A stretch of DNA of 64,000 bases. Origin: Paenibacillus helianthi (GTDB taxonomy: Bacteria; Bacillota; Bacilli; Paenibacillales; Paenibacillaceae). Shown piece after piece: positions 47,165 through 56,847 of this stretch (position 1 is the stretch's first letter; the number at the start of each line of letters is the position of its first letter). The stretch spans positions 101,393 through 165,392 of the forward strand of contig NZ_LVWI01000092.1 of the NCBI RefSeq assembly GCF_001909055.1, read 5' to 3'. The notes under the pieces are model-generated. The model searched no databases. It saw only the letters and a program-made list of their open reading frames with translations, and had not been told where the DNA came from. The translations under genes and the position numbers were made by a program.

Positions 47165-50100
47165 CTAAAAATCAAATACGATCGACTCCTTGTGATTCGC
47201 GTCGGCTATATCACTTCCTACCAGCCTTATCTGTTGATACTTCACTTGCCGGTCATTCAGGATGGCCAGCAATATTTTGCGATAATGCTCCATCATCTTC
47301 GAAATCGTCTTGGCTTTGAACAGCTGTGTACGATACTCAATACGGAAACGTATTACTCCGTTTGATTCCATTGCTTCCCATGTCATATCGAATTTGGCCG
47401 TTCCATTTGAGTACGCCGTATTGATTTCTTGTATTACAAACTGCTCCAAACCGGATTCATAAACCGCAGCGTTTTGCAGAATAAACATCGTGTCAAATAA
47501 AGGATGCCTTCCCGGTTCATTTTTCAGACGAATTTTGCTCAGAAGTTCGTTGAACGGATATTGCTGATACTTGTAGGATTGAATAAGATCCGATTTAACC
47601 CTCATCAAAAAGTCTACATACCGCTCATCGTCCTTCACTGTCGTTTTGATCGTAAGCGTATTAATCAAGCAGCCGATAATCTCTTTGAATTTCCTCTCAC
47701 TTCGTCCTTCAATAGGAAACCCGATTACAACTTCACGATCGCCGGTTATTTTTGTTAACAAGATGCTGTAGACAGACAGCAGCACCATGTAAAGCGTCGT
47801 TCCCGTTTCCCTACACAGTTCTAACGTTCGCACGGAAATCGTCGGGTCCAGCTCAAACGTGAGAGAATCGCCTTCCCAGGTAGGATGAACCGTTCTTGGG
47901 TAATCAATTGGGAGTTCTCTTCTTGGTGCCTGTTGCTCATACAGGGCAAGCCAAAAACGCTCCTGCTCCTCAAACGATTGACTTCGCTCGAACTGTCGCT
48001 GCCAATGAATGAAATCTTTATACTGATATGGCAGAGGCTCAAGCTCCAGCCCTTTATAGAACGATTGAAAATCCCGAATCATAATTTCGATCGAAGTACC
48101 ATCAGCAATTAAATGATGCATATCAAACATTAACAAATGTTTATCCGTAGCAAGCTCGGCGTATTCAATCCGCATTAATGGCGGATTGGCCAGCTCAAAT
48201 GGCCTTACAAATCCGCGAATATGCTCCTGAACATTCTCTTCATCGACTTTTCCGTAGACAACTTTAAGCCGTATATCATCCGATTCAAGAAACTGTATAT
48301 ACTCGTTATTTATCTGTTTAAATCCGGTACGGAGTACATCATGGCGCTCTATTAATTTTTGAACTGCAAATTCAAGTCGGTCCAAGCGAATTTCGCCGGT
48401 GAAAATATAGAAGGAAGGCAAGTTATAGGCTGTATTAATCAGACCTCCCCGCTCAGCCAATAAAATGCTCCGCTGAGCGTACGAAACCGGATAACTTTCC
48501 TCTCCAAGGTTCCCTTTGTAATCAGAATCAGGAACGTGATCCGAAAGTCTGCGTTCGCCGACGCTGTCAATAAAACCTGACAATCCACCTATGCTCGGAT
48601 AGTTGAAAATGGTAGACACATCGAGAACACTACCGTATTGCTTGAACAATTTCTCGTATATTTGCAGTGCAAGTATGGAATCTCCGCCCAGAGCATAAAA
48701 GTCGTCATAGATATAAATAGACTCAAGTCCGAGCACTTCCGCCCATGCATGAGCTACAATCCGCATCGTTTCAGTAACCATTTCACCCTTACCTGCCGAT
48801 ACCTGAACCTGTTTGCGTGCAGTTACCGGTTGAGAAGTTTGATCCGTTCTGTTGCTTTTGCTACCCGTAGACACTTTACCTGCGATGCTGGTATGTATCC
48901 CGAAGTAATAGTTGTGCTTCATCTTTGCATCGAACAGCTTGTCATTCAATTGGCCATATAGAACGTTTCGCCTTTGCTCCAATAATGCCGTATCCATCAC
49001 TTCCAACGCTTCACTTGTTCCTAGCGGTATGATGAAATAGTTTTCAATATCAGATTGGTTCGCAACTGACATACCAGTCTGGGACCACGGTGGCCAATTG
49101 ATTGCAATCGTCGGTTTACCTCGCTGATTTCGGCTATCGCAGAACGTGTCCAAATAGCAATTGGCCGCAGTATAGTCCGATTGCCCCGCTTCGCCTATGA
49201 ATGACATCGCTGAGGAGCTGACGAGGAAAAAATCAATTTCCAAGTGACTAGTAAGATTATCAAGCAGCCACGCCCCATACGCCTTGGTTGCAAATACTTT
49301 CTGCATATCGGTATGTTTTTTAGTATAGAGCAGACCTTTACCGGCAACTCCCGCATTATGAATAATGCCATTTATTTGCCCGTATTGCTGTAGAATATCG
49401 GTAACGATTTGTTCCATTCGAATCGGGTCGGCAGTATCTCCCTGATATAACTTAACCGTAGATCCTGTATCCTCAATGTACCGGATAGCTGAGATTTTTT
49501 CATCGATATCCGGGCGGTTTGACTTGGGTTCGATATCAATGTTGCGATTGATTAAAATGAGATGCACAGCCTTCTTCGCTGCCCAATGCTTGGCGATCGC
49601 CAGCCCAATACCACCCAACCCGCCCGTAATAACGTAGACGCCATTCTCGGTAATATCCAAACTTTGGGCATCGACAGACGGAAGACTCGGTGCCAACTCC
49701 GGCTCATAGGCAGTTCCTTTCCTGAATGACATTGTGAAACGGGTGCTCCGTAAGGCAAGTTCTCTCATAAGCGCTTCTACAGTGGTGTGTTCGTCTATGT
49801 CTATGCAGCGGAACGTCCAATTCCGCAGCTCCTGCGATGCCCCTCTCAGCAACCCTATAGCTGCTGCAAGATGAGGATTCAGCCGCGTATCGTCTCCGGA
49901 GATAGCATATGCATTGCGCGTAATTAAGGAAACCTCTAACGAATGATCAAGCTGAATGGTAGTCAACTGCTTCATCAAATGGAACAGATCGTAAACGCCT
50001 CTTTGCACATGATCTTGAAGATCTCCGAACGACTCCACCGGGTCGGTTAAATCAAGAGAGCTGCAATGAATCAATCTACTAATTTGAGCTTCTGCACAAA

Positions 50101-53100
50101 TATCGGCGATCGATTTCATCCCTTGCATAGAGGGATCCACAATATAGCTTTGTCTATCCAATCGTTTGCCATCGATACCGCCTGCGAGGCCAATTTCAAT
50201 CTCGAAGACCTCATTGCCTTGACGCTTCAACGAATCGATGATACTCTCGCTTACTCCTTTCTGGTCCTTAATAACCGCAATGCGCGAAGGGCTTATGACG
50301 CTTCGGTCCACTTCCTCCATAGGCTTCCACTGCACATTGTAATAGGAAGAGCTAACCGGCTTCGATTCCACTTGGAGTGACGGCTCAGAAATCCGTTTTA
50401 TCACATAATTATCCAGGACTCCGAATACTTGCCCGCTCATATCGATTAATTGGATATCAAATGATATCGCTTCAGGATCTTGCATATCCGGTGTTTCATG
50501 TATTTTAATATAGCTGTAGAATTGTGACCGTTTTCCTCCATCAAATAAAAACGAAGAGGCTGATAAGGGCAAGTAGGTACCTCGTCCAACATCTTGGCTC
50601 GCTATATTTAACGCTGTATCCAGTAGCGCAGGATGTAAATTATAGTGCACCATATCCGATTGATACACCTCAGGTAATCGAATGTGCACCAATAGCTCCC
50701 GGTCACCAAATCTAATTTCTTGTACATTAGACCAACGAGGACCGAATTCGAATACACGGCCTGCCGTTTGCTCTGAATCAGGCCGCTGCAAATACGGCTT
50801 GACTGCCAACCGTAATTGCTCCAAATCGATTACACCCAGACTCCCCGTCCAGCTCTTTACTCTAGCCTTCGCATGCAGTTCCCAGCCCGTCGATTGCGAG
50901 GCAGGCTTGCTCGCTACCGTGATACTGTAGCCCTCCCGCTCTTCCAAGACGGTGGTATGAACCTCTCTTGCCTCTCCTTCCCGACATATTAATGGATTGA
51001 TCAACAGAAACTGCTCAAACTCTATACTATGACCATTTATCGCCAGTTGCCCTGCCTGACGCATTAGCTCCATCACAGCCGTACCAGGTAAAATCGACTG
51101 ACTCCCCAGTTTGTGCTCACTCAGCTCCCAATGCAAATCAGGCGACATAACATTCCTATATATCGTTTGATTATTGGATACAAGCGCTAGTTCTCCGAGC
51201 AGAGAATGGTTGGATAGTCGGTGCTGCGTAATCGGAGTCACTCGCAAAGCGTCTGCCCAACATCTCACTTTCGAAAACGGATAGGTCGGCAAATGCAGGA
51301 TTCGTCTCCGTTCGCCTTCATACAATGCCTGCCAATTCAGGCTGCCCCCGCGAATATATAGCTGGCAGGCGTTCAGTAACGATTGTTCACTGGACCGAAC
51401 ATCACCGGATATAAGCAGCAATGAGAGTTCGTGATTAAGCTGTTGCAGATCGAACGAAGTCAGTTCTCCCGCGTCCAGCACCTTTTTATCATCAGCTACT
51501 ATTCTATAACTACCATATAATACACGCTGTTCTCCTTCTGCTACCCTCTCGCTGCGGACCCAACACTTCAGCATGTGTACTAATTCACCAGTACTCGCAG
51601 CAACGATGGCAAGCCGATGAAAGGCATGCTTCCGTCCTGTATTGACTGTGAAGCATATATCATGAAAGCGAGGTCGATGATGCTCTATATGTGTAATGTG
51701 TTTTTCCGCCAGCTCACGCAGCGTCTCTTGCGAGTTCGCCGAAAGCGTGAACATATCGAGCCCTTCCTGTTGCTGCTGACAGCCGGTATCCTGCAGCGGT
51801 GCTGGTGCCTCCTCCAACACAATATGGCAATTTGTACCACTAAACCCAAATGAACTCACGCCGGCCCTTCTCGGCTGCGTTCTGTGCTGCTCCCACTCTT
51901 TACGCTGTTTAACTACATAGAATGGAGAATCTATAAAGTTAATAAGTGAATTGGGTTCATTGAAATGTAAACTGGCCGGCATCGTCCGATACTTCATGGA
52001 CAACACAACTTTAACAATCCCGGCAAGGCCCGAAGCTGCGACCGTATGTCCCATATTCGTTTTGATTGAGCCTATTCCGCAAAATTGTCTGCCTGCCGTG
52101 TAACGTCTGAACGCTCTAGTCAATCCTTTGAATTCTACGGGATCTCCAAGTACAGTCCCGGTTCCATGCGCTTCTATATAAGATAGCGATGCCGGGTTAA
52201 TCCCAGCATCTTCCCATGCATCAAGATATAACTGTTCCTGAGCGTCGGCATTCGGAGAAGTTAATCCCTTGGAGGCTCCATCACAGTTGATCGAGCTGCC
52301 TTTTATAAGAGCATAAATATCGTCTCCATCAGCCTTCGCTCGTTGTAGCGGTTTCAAGATGAGCGCAATGACGCCTTCCCCTAATACAGCTCCATCCGCT
52401 GTCTGATCGAAGGTAGACACTTGATTGCTTGCAGACGACACAATATTCATACCATTATCTTTAAGCGGTACAAGCTGTATATTCACCGCTCCTGCAACGG
52501 CAACGTCGCAATCTCCATTTAGCAAGCTTTGTTTCGCTTGATGCACTGCAACAAGTCCCGACGAGCATGCGGTATCAATTACAGCAGACGGACCCTTGAA
52601 ATCAAAGTGATGTGAAATTCGTCCGGATAAAATACCTGTATACGATCCGGTAAGATGCGATGGGTCCGGCTCCATTACCATTTTATAGATAGGTAGATCC
52701 GAATGATCCCGACCGATAAAAACCCCTGTTCTGCTTCCCTTTAATTTATTCCCACCGTATCCGGCATCTTCAAGCGCTTCGGATGTCACCTCCATCATGA
52801 GCCGTTGAGCAGGCTCCATATACTTCGCTTCTCTAGGAGATATGTTGAAATAAGCGTAATCAAAGTGGTCAATTCGTTCCAAATAACCACCTAGCGAAAA
52901 AATGCCTTCATCCACATCGGCTGATGAATCTCCGAGAAAGAAGTAGGCTTTGTGCGGATCCTGGAATATTCTCTTGACGTCTTGTCTTCGCTGGAGTGGA
53001 AGCTCCCTTATGCAATTCCAGCCATTATACAACACATCCCATAGCTCATCCGTATTATCCGCATTTGGAAATCGGCAGGAAATTCCTATTATTGCAATAT

Positions 53101-53134
53101 CATCATTACGATTCGATGTCCCATCAGAGCTCAT
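47165..53134 (-). CDS. Trans-AT PKS/NRPS: KS-DH-KR-ACP-C
   Basis: 1989 residues; the first polyketide step after the Asn module. Seen: KS (D-T-A-C-S-S-G, Cys near 189; H-G-T-G-T; G-H-T-V-A-A-S-G); no AT; DH at about 640-930 (H-K-L-G-S-Q-S-I-L-P, where Ser replaces the Gly of HxxxGxxxxP, and D-T-A-L-N instead of DxxxQ/H); KR (G-G-L-G-G-I-G near 1173, Ser and Tyr present near 1305-1320); ACP (L-G-G-D-S-I near 1482); C (H-H-L-I-A-D-G near 1672) to the end. The altered DH motifs leave open whether water is eliminated. GGAGG stands ten bases before the ATG. It is preceded by acyltransferase 1 and followed by the Gly module. Confidence 0.88.
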   Translation of the reverse strand: MSSDGTSNRNDDIAIIGISCRFPNADNTDELWDVLYNGWNCIRELPLQRRQDVKRIFQDPHKAYFFLGDSSADVDEGIFSLGGYLERIDHFDYAYFNISPREAKYMEPAQRLMMEVTSEALEDAGYGGNKLKGSRTGVFIGRDHSDLPIYKMVMEPDPSHLTGSYTGILSGRISHHFDFKGPSAVIDTACSSGLVAVHQAKQSLLNGDCDVAVAGAVNIQLVPLKDNGMNIVSSASNQVSTFDQTADGAVLGEGVIALILKPLQRAKADGDDIYALIKGSSINCDGASKGLTSPNADAQEQLYLDAWEDAGINPASLSYIEAHGTGTVLGDPVEFKGLTRAFRRYTAGRQFCGIGSIKTNMGHTVAASGLAGIVKVVLSMKYRTMPASLHFNEPNSLINFIDSPFYVVKQRKEWEQHRTQPRRAGVSSFGFSGTNCHIVLEEAPAPLQDTGCQQQQEGLDMFTLSANSQETLRELAEKHITHIEHHRPRFHDICFTVNTGRKHAFHRLAIVAASTGELVHMLKCWVRSERVAEGEQRVLYGSYRIVADDKKVLDAGELTSFDLQQLNHELSLLLISGDVRSSEQSLLNACQLYIRGGSLNWQALYEGERRRILHLPTYPFSKVRCWADALRVTPITQHRLSNHSLLGELALVSNNQTIYRNVMSPDLHWELSEHKLGSQSILPGTAVMELMRQAGQLAINGHSIEFEQFLLINPLICREGEAREVHTTVLEEREGYSITVASKPASQSTGWELHAKARVKSWTGSLGVIDLEQLRLAVKPYLQRPDSEQTAGRVFEFGPRWSNVQEIRFGDRELLVHIRLPEVYQSDMVHYNLHPALLDTALNIASQDVGRGTYLPLSASSFLFDGGKRSQFYSYIKIHETPDMQDPEAISFDIQLIDMSGQVFGVLDNYVIKRISEPSLQVESKPVSSSYYNVQWKPMEEVDRSVISPSRIAVIKDQKGVSESIIDSLKRQGNEVFEIEIGLAGGIDGKRLDRQSYIVDPSMQGMKSIADICAEAQISRLIHCSSLDLTDPVESFGDLQDHVQRGVYDLFHLMKQLTTIQLDHSLEVSLITRNAYAISGDDTRLNPHLAAAIGLLRGASQELRNWTFRCIDIDEHTTVEALMRELALRSTRFTMSFRKGTAYEPELAPSLPSVDAQSLDITENGVYVITGGLGGIGLAIAKHWAAKKAVHLILINRNIDIEPKSNRPDIDEKISAIRYIEDTGSTVKLYQGDTADPIRMEQIVTDILQQYGQINGIIHNAGVAGKGLLYTKKHTDMQKVFATKAYGAWLLDNLTSHLEIDFFLVSSSAMSFIGEAGQSDYTAANCYLDTFCDSRNQRGKPTIAINWPPWSQTGMSVANQSDIENYFIIPLGTSEALEVMDTALLEQRRNVLYGQLNDKLFDAKMKHNYYFGIHTSIAGKVSTGSKSNRTDQTSQPVTARKQVQVSAGKGEMVTETMRIVAHAWAEVLGLESIYIYDDFYALGGDSILALQIYEKLFKQYGSVLDVSTIFNYPSIGGLSGFIDSVGERRLSDHVPDSDYKGNLGEESYPVSYAQRSILLAERGGLINTAYNLPSFYIFTGEIRLDRLEFAVQKLIERHDVLRTGFKQINNEYIQFLESDDIRLKVVYGKVDEENVQEHIRGFVRPFELANPPLMRIEYAELATDKHLLMFDMHHLIADGTSIEIMIRDFQSFYKGLELEPLPYQYKDFIHWQRQFERSQSFEEQERFWLALYEQQAPRRELPIDYPRTVHPTWEGDSLTFELDPTISVRTLELCRETGTTLYMVLLSVYSILLTKITGDREVVIGFPIEGRSERKFKEIIGCLINTLTIKTTVKDDERYVDFLMRVKSDLIQSYKYQQYPFNELLSKIRLKNEPGRHPLFDTMFILQNAAVYESGLEQFVIQEINTAYSNGTAKFDMTWEAMESNGVIRFRIEYRTQLFKAKTISKMMEHYRKILLAILNDRQVKYQQIRLVGSDIADANHKESIVFDF

Positions 53135-53178
53135 TCGTCATAGCCTCCATCTCAACAATAATTGAGATCTAACGCACC

Positions 53179-54405
53179 CTACACCCATCCGGGATCCGTT
53201 GTCTCTTGCATCAGTTTGTCGAATATATCACATTGAACGGAAGCAGCAAGTCCCTTCTCCATCATCATTTGTTTAATAACTGTAATGGCTTCTATCATTT
53301 CTTCCTGAGCATTCTCTATTTTCTCCGAACGCTTTTTCAGCGTCTGCAGACGCTTATACATATTTGTAATTGCGGTCAGGCTCTGCTCTGACTGTTGCCC
53401 CCGATTTGGAGTCGCTACCGCAGTGGCAAGACACCAAGATATTACCTGAGAAGGCATGAGCGGCGCCCACTTCATACGTTTCAGTTCAGCTAGATCGCCC
53501 GGATCATCGAACGCATAACAGCGCAAATCATTGTCCGTGTTCTTAAATAAATTTCGCAGTGTGGTGCCAGGCCCTAATTCAACGAACCGGTCGATACCTT
53601 GCCGAGTAAAAAAATCCATCGATGCCTTCCACTGAACGGTGGCCGATATTTGTGAAGCAAGAGCAGTCTTTAGCTCGGAACTTCTTCTGTAGGGTAATCC
53701 GGTTAAATTAGAAATAACTAATTTATCCGTTGAATACAGCGTGTATTTATCAAACTCTTTCCTGAACGTTTGTGCCGCTCTCACCATTAAGGGGGAATGA
53801 AAGGGCGCCCCTACTTGAAGAGAGATCGCGGACGCCCGAGCGAATTGTTGCTGCAGCCGCTCGGAAACTTTAATAACAGCCGAACGATGACCTGAAATAA
53901 CGACTTGATTATTGCTATTCACGTTCGCTACTGTGACTAAACCACTCTCGTCGGATACCTCTTCGCAAGCCTCGTAAATCGAGGTAATGCCCACGCCTCG
54001 TATGGCCTGCATTAATCCCGTTCCAGCTTCAACCGCTTCATACATCAGTTGGCCACGTACCTGTACCAACCGAAGCATGTCGTCGAATCGAATGACGCCG
54101 GCACAGCATAGCGCGCTGTATTCTCCCAGACTGTGACCGGCATAATAAGCGGGCGTTATACCAACCTCATTCACGAAAATCTGATACGCTGCTACGCTTA
54201 GGGTGACAATGGCGGGCTGTGTAATGCGGGTATCAGCGAGTTGTTCTGTTTCCCCTTCGAAGCATATACGCTTCAAGTCATATTTCAATACTTCGCTTGC
54301 TTCCTCGAATACTCGTCTCACTATTGAATACTCCTTATACCAACGCCGACCCATCCCGGAATATTGCGACCCTTGACCTGGAAATAAACACGCTAAACGC
54401 TCGAT
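53179..54405 (-). CDS. Discrete acyltransferase 1 (trans-AT), apparently starting at an ATC codon
   Basis: A FabD-like malonyl transacylase of about 408 residues. Seen: F-P-G-Q-G-S-Q-Y, A-G-H-S-L-G-E near residue 91, A-P-F-H-S-P-L, and a C-terminal extension with a coiled-coil-like stretch. The first ATG (54354) would begin after the conserved G-Q-G-S-Q, removing an essential loop. The frame is open only to a TAG at 54418-54420, and between them there is no ATG, GTG or TTG. An ATC at 54403-54405 lies six bases after a strong AGGAGG, so initiation at AUC is the simplest reading; a sequence error is the alternative. It follows the glycosyltransferase by 24 bases. Confidence 0.8.
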   Translation of the reverse strand: MERLACLFPGQGSQYSGMGRRWYKEYSIVRRVFEEASEVLKYDLKRICFEGETEQLADTRITQPAIVTLSVAAYQIFVNEVGITPAYYAGHSLGEYSALCCAGVIRFDDMLRLVQVRGQLMYEAVEAGTGLMQAIRGVGITSIYEACEEVSDESGLVTVANVNSNNQVVISGHRSAVIKVSERLQQQFARASAISLQVGAPFHSPLMVRAAQTFRKEFDKYTLYSTDKLVISNLTGLPYRRSSELKTALASQISATVQWKASMDFFTRQGIDRFVELGPGTTLRNLFKNTDNDLRCYAFDDPGDLAELKRMKWAPLMPSQVISWCLATAVATPNRGQQSEQSLTAITNMYKRLQTLKKRSEKIENAQEEMIEAITVIKQMMMEKGLAASVQCDIFDKLMQETTDPGWV

Positions 54406-54429
54406 TTCTCTCTCCTCCTACCTAATTGC

Positions 54430-55680
54430 TTAACGAATCTCATGAATCTGCTTGAAGCGCTTCATTTGTACCCACACCTCATCAAGCCCGCCAGATAAAC
54501 GCAAGGATTCACCGACGAGTCTACAGTTCGACTTTATTTCTTCACTCTCCAGCACTTCCTTAGCTGTACTTGCCAGCGAATGAGGGGTAATTGTATCGAG
54601 TTCGAGTTTCATTCCCACGCCTAATTGTTCTACTCTTTCGGCTACTAGAAATTGATCTACTGCTCTAGGTATGACGATGACCGGCACGTCATGAAATAAC
54701 GCTTCGTTAATACTATTGAACCCGCCGTGAGTAATAAATAAAGTTGTCAGCCTCAGTAGCTCTTGTTGTGAAACCCAAGGCATAAGCTCAATATGACACG
54801 GCAGCTCAGTGTGCAAATCCAGTTCGACGTTACCGGTAGAAATCACTACACGTCCATTAAAGTCCCTGAATGCTTCAATACACATTGCGTAAAATTGCGG
54901 TTTATGATTAAATACGGTACCAAATGAAATATAAATAAGCGGAAGCCGTTTATCGGCATCCGCTTGCTCCGTTATTGTATGATCCGAGAATGATGTTTGC
55001 TTTATAAGCGGTCCTACAAACCGAAAAGAGGAGTCAAATGAATCCATATGAATCTGAAACAATGAAGACGTATATACAAAATTCAATTCCTGTTTATTAA
55101 CAAGCAGATCGATCAAATCGTCGCTTTCCTCTGTTAAGTCTCGCATTGCTGCAAACATAAGCTTCAGCATTCTCTGTACCGCACGTCCCTGCTTCGGAAA
55201 CAAAGCATTCGGACTGTCAGTCGGCATTAATAATACGTTCTGGATGAACTGCTCCGGGTACTTATCATAAATATCCTGGTTATACCCGAATGTCGTGATT
55301 GATGATACGGCCGGAAGTCGATTGATACGCGCCGTCATTTTACCCCAGCTGCAAAAAGAGTCATGGATAATGTAATCAATATTACTGCTTGAAATCAACG
55401 CATTCAAGACCGGTACCAGCCGTTCCCGGGCTTGTAATAGCTCCAGAAGCAAGCCAGCGAATTCCGAAAGCTTATCTGTTCCAGCTGTTTCTGACCCGGA
55501 TGGTGAATATTCTTCTTCTGACGCCAGGAATAACGCTCCGCTATTTTCAATGGCTTCCCGGAAGTTTTCATTGCCAAAAAAATATACGGTCTCACCGTGT
55601 TGAACCAAAAGGCGGCTTAATCCGAGTAACGGCCTCATATGACCAAAAAGAGGAAATCCTATAAGTAATACGTTCGACAT
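54430..55680 (-). CDS. UDP-glycosyltransferase of the macrolide (MGT/YjiC) type
   Basis: A GT1-family, GT-B-fold enzyme of 416 residues that transfers a sugar from a nucleotide sugar to a small molecule. Seen: N-terminal acceptor-side G-F-P-L-F-G-H-M-R-P, and the donor-binding block with T-H-G-G-F-N-S near 318, then P-V-I-V-I-P and D-Q-F-L-V-A-E. No sugar biosynthesis genes are in the window, so a common UDP-sugar would be used. Related enzymes either decorate macrolides or inactivate them as self-resistance; both are possible here. It lies directly after the RsgA-like gene (12 bases) in the block of carbamoyltransferase, GNAT and RsgA, which looks like a tailoring/immunity group. Confidence 0.88.
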   Translation of the reverse strand: MSNVLLIGFPLFGHMRPLLGLSRLLVQHGETVYFFGNENFREAIENSGALFLASEEEYSPSGSETAGTDKLSEFAGLLLELLQARERLVPVLNALISSSNIDYIIHDSFCSWGKMTARINRLPAVSSITTFGYNQDIYDKYPEQFIQNVLLMPTDSPNALFPKQGRAVQRMLKLMFAAMRDLTEESDDLIDLLVNKQELNFVYTSSLFQIHMDSFDSSFRFVGPLIKQTSFSDHTITEQADADKRLPLIYISFGTVFNHKPQFYAMCIEAFRDFNGRVVISTGNVELDLHTELPCHIELMPWVSQQELLRLTTLFITHGGFNSINEALFHDVPVIVIPRAVDQFLVAERVEQLGVGMKLELDTITPHSLASTAKEVLESEEIKSNCRLVGESLRLSGGLDEVWVQMKRFKQIHEIR

Positions 55681-55692
55681 ATCGACCTCATC

Positions 55693-56757
55693 CTAGAATC
55701 TTTTTCGTTTTCGATCGATCGATTGAAACAGCTTCTTCATTTTCACCTTCTGTTTCAATTGTTCCCGCTCATTTTCTTTACGCTCTAGATGCTGCGATTC
55801 TTTTTGGAGCTTCATGTAGCTCTTGAATCGCTCGGCGCTAAGCTGGCCTGATTGAATCGCTCTTTCAACCTCACACCCCGCTTCTCCTTGGTGAAGACAG
55901 TCTCGATACTTGCACCTAACAGCGAATGATTGTACATCTTGAAAGTTATAATCTACCTGCTTATTCGTCCACAACTGCAATTCGCGCATACCAGGCGTAT
56001 CGATAATCATTCCGCCTCTAGGGAGCATTACTAATTGCCGATGCGTCGTTGTATGTTTGCCCAACCCGTCATGTGCCCGCACAGCGCCTACAGCCATTAT
56101 GTCTTGCTCACTTAAACAGTTCATTAAGGTCGACTTGCCAACACCTGAAGAACCCAGCATTGCGATCGTCTGACCGGGTTGACAGTACACGTCTAGCGCT
56201 TCAATCCCTTGTCGGTTCACCACACTAATGACATGCGTTGGTATAGCGGGTGCAAATTGCTGCACGAGACTAATTTTATGTTCAACATCATCGCATAGAT
56301 CGGCTTTGCTCAGCACTATGACTGGATTTGCACCGCTCTCTCTTGCCATAACCAGATACCTTTCCAGCCGGCGTAGATTAAAGTCATTGATTAAAGAATT
56401 GACCAGAAACACCGTATCGATATTCGCAGCCAGCACTTGTTCTTCAGTGGTGTTACCAGCCGATTTCCGAGAGAACTTACTGAACCTAGGCAATATCGAA
56501 TGAATAACACCTTTCTCCTCTTGATTAACCTGCCGATAGATGACCCAGTCTCCCACAACGGGAAAATCACGTTTATTGGCAGCTTCATAACGGAACCTTC
56601 CGGATACGTTTACATGAACCTTTGTATCTGTGCCCATCATGATTGTATATAGATTCCGCTGTTCTTCGATTACTCTTCCGACCTGGAATCCTTGTTGTTG
56701 ATACGAATAAAAATAAGGATCGAATTCTTGCCTCCATCCTAACAAGTCAAGATTCAT
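55693..56757 (-). CDS. rsgA: RsgA-type ribosome small-subunit GTPase (paralogue within the cluster)
   Basis: RsgA is a circularly permuted GTPase that checks maturation of the 30S subunit. Seen in order: OB-fold N-terminus; S-K-A-D (G4) ahead of the P-loop G-S-S-G-V-G-K-S-T near 205; D-T-P-G-M near 252; and a zinc site near 287 with Cys-x4-Cys-x-His-x5-Cys spacing. All catalytic and zinc residues look intact. At 354 residues with a basic, helical tail it is longer than the usual housekeeping Bacillota RsgA (about 300), so I read it as a paralogue. Its setting between a GNAT and a glycosyltransferase inside a biosynthetic operon suggests immunity against a product acting on the 30S subunit (inference). 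GGAGTGG lies just before the ATG. Confidence 0.88.
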   Translation of the reverse strand: MNLDLLGWRQEFDPYFYSYQQQGFQVGRVIEEQRNLYTIMMGTDTKVHVNVSGRFRYEAANKRDFPVVGDWVIYRQVNQEEKGVIHSILPRFSKFSRKSAGNTTEEQVLAANIDTVFLVNSLINDFNLRRLERYLVMARESGANPVIVLSKADLCDDVEHKISLVQQFAPAIPTHVISVVNRQGIEALDVYCQPGQTIAMLGSSGVGKSTLMNCLSEQDIMAVGAVRAHDGLGKHTTTHRQLVMLPRGGMIIDTPGMRELQLWTNKQVDYNFQDVQSFAVRCKYRDCLHQGEAGCEVERAIQSGQLSAERFKSYMKLQKESQHLERKENEREQLKQKVKMKKLFQSIDRKRKRF

Positions 56758-56847
56758 TTAACCACTCCAAATATTAATGTACTAGAGAATAATATTCGCG
56801 TTCGCAAGATAATATTGGTATAAAAAAACTTTCTTCCATACATCAAT
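56758..56847. promoter_or_regulatory. Largest intra-operon gap, with AT-rich inverted repeats
   Basis: At 90 bases this is the longest spacer in the operon. TAATATT occurs at 56790-56796 and 56810-56816, and its complement AATATTA at 56770-56776. The stretch resembles the inverted repeat at the candidate loaP promoter (3017-3038). It could hold an internal promoter for rsgA and downstream genes, but no convincing -35/-10 pair was found. Confidence 0.25.
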
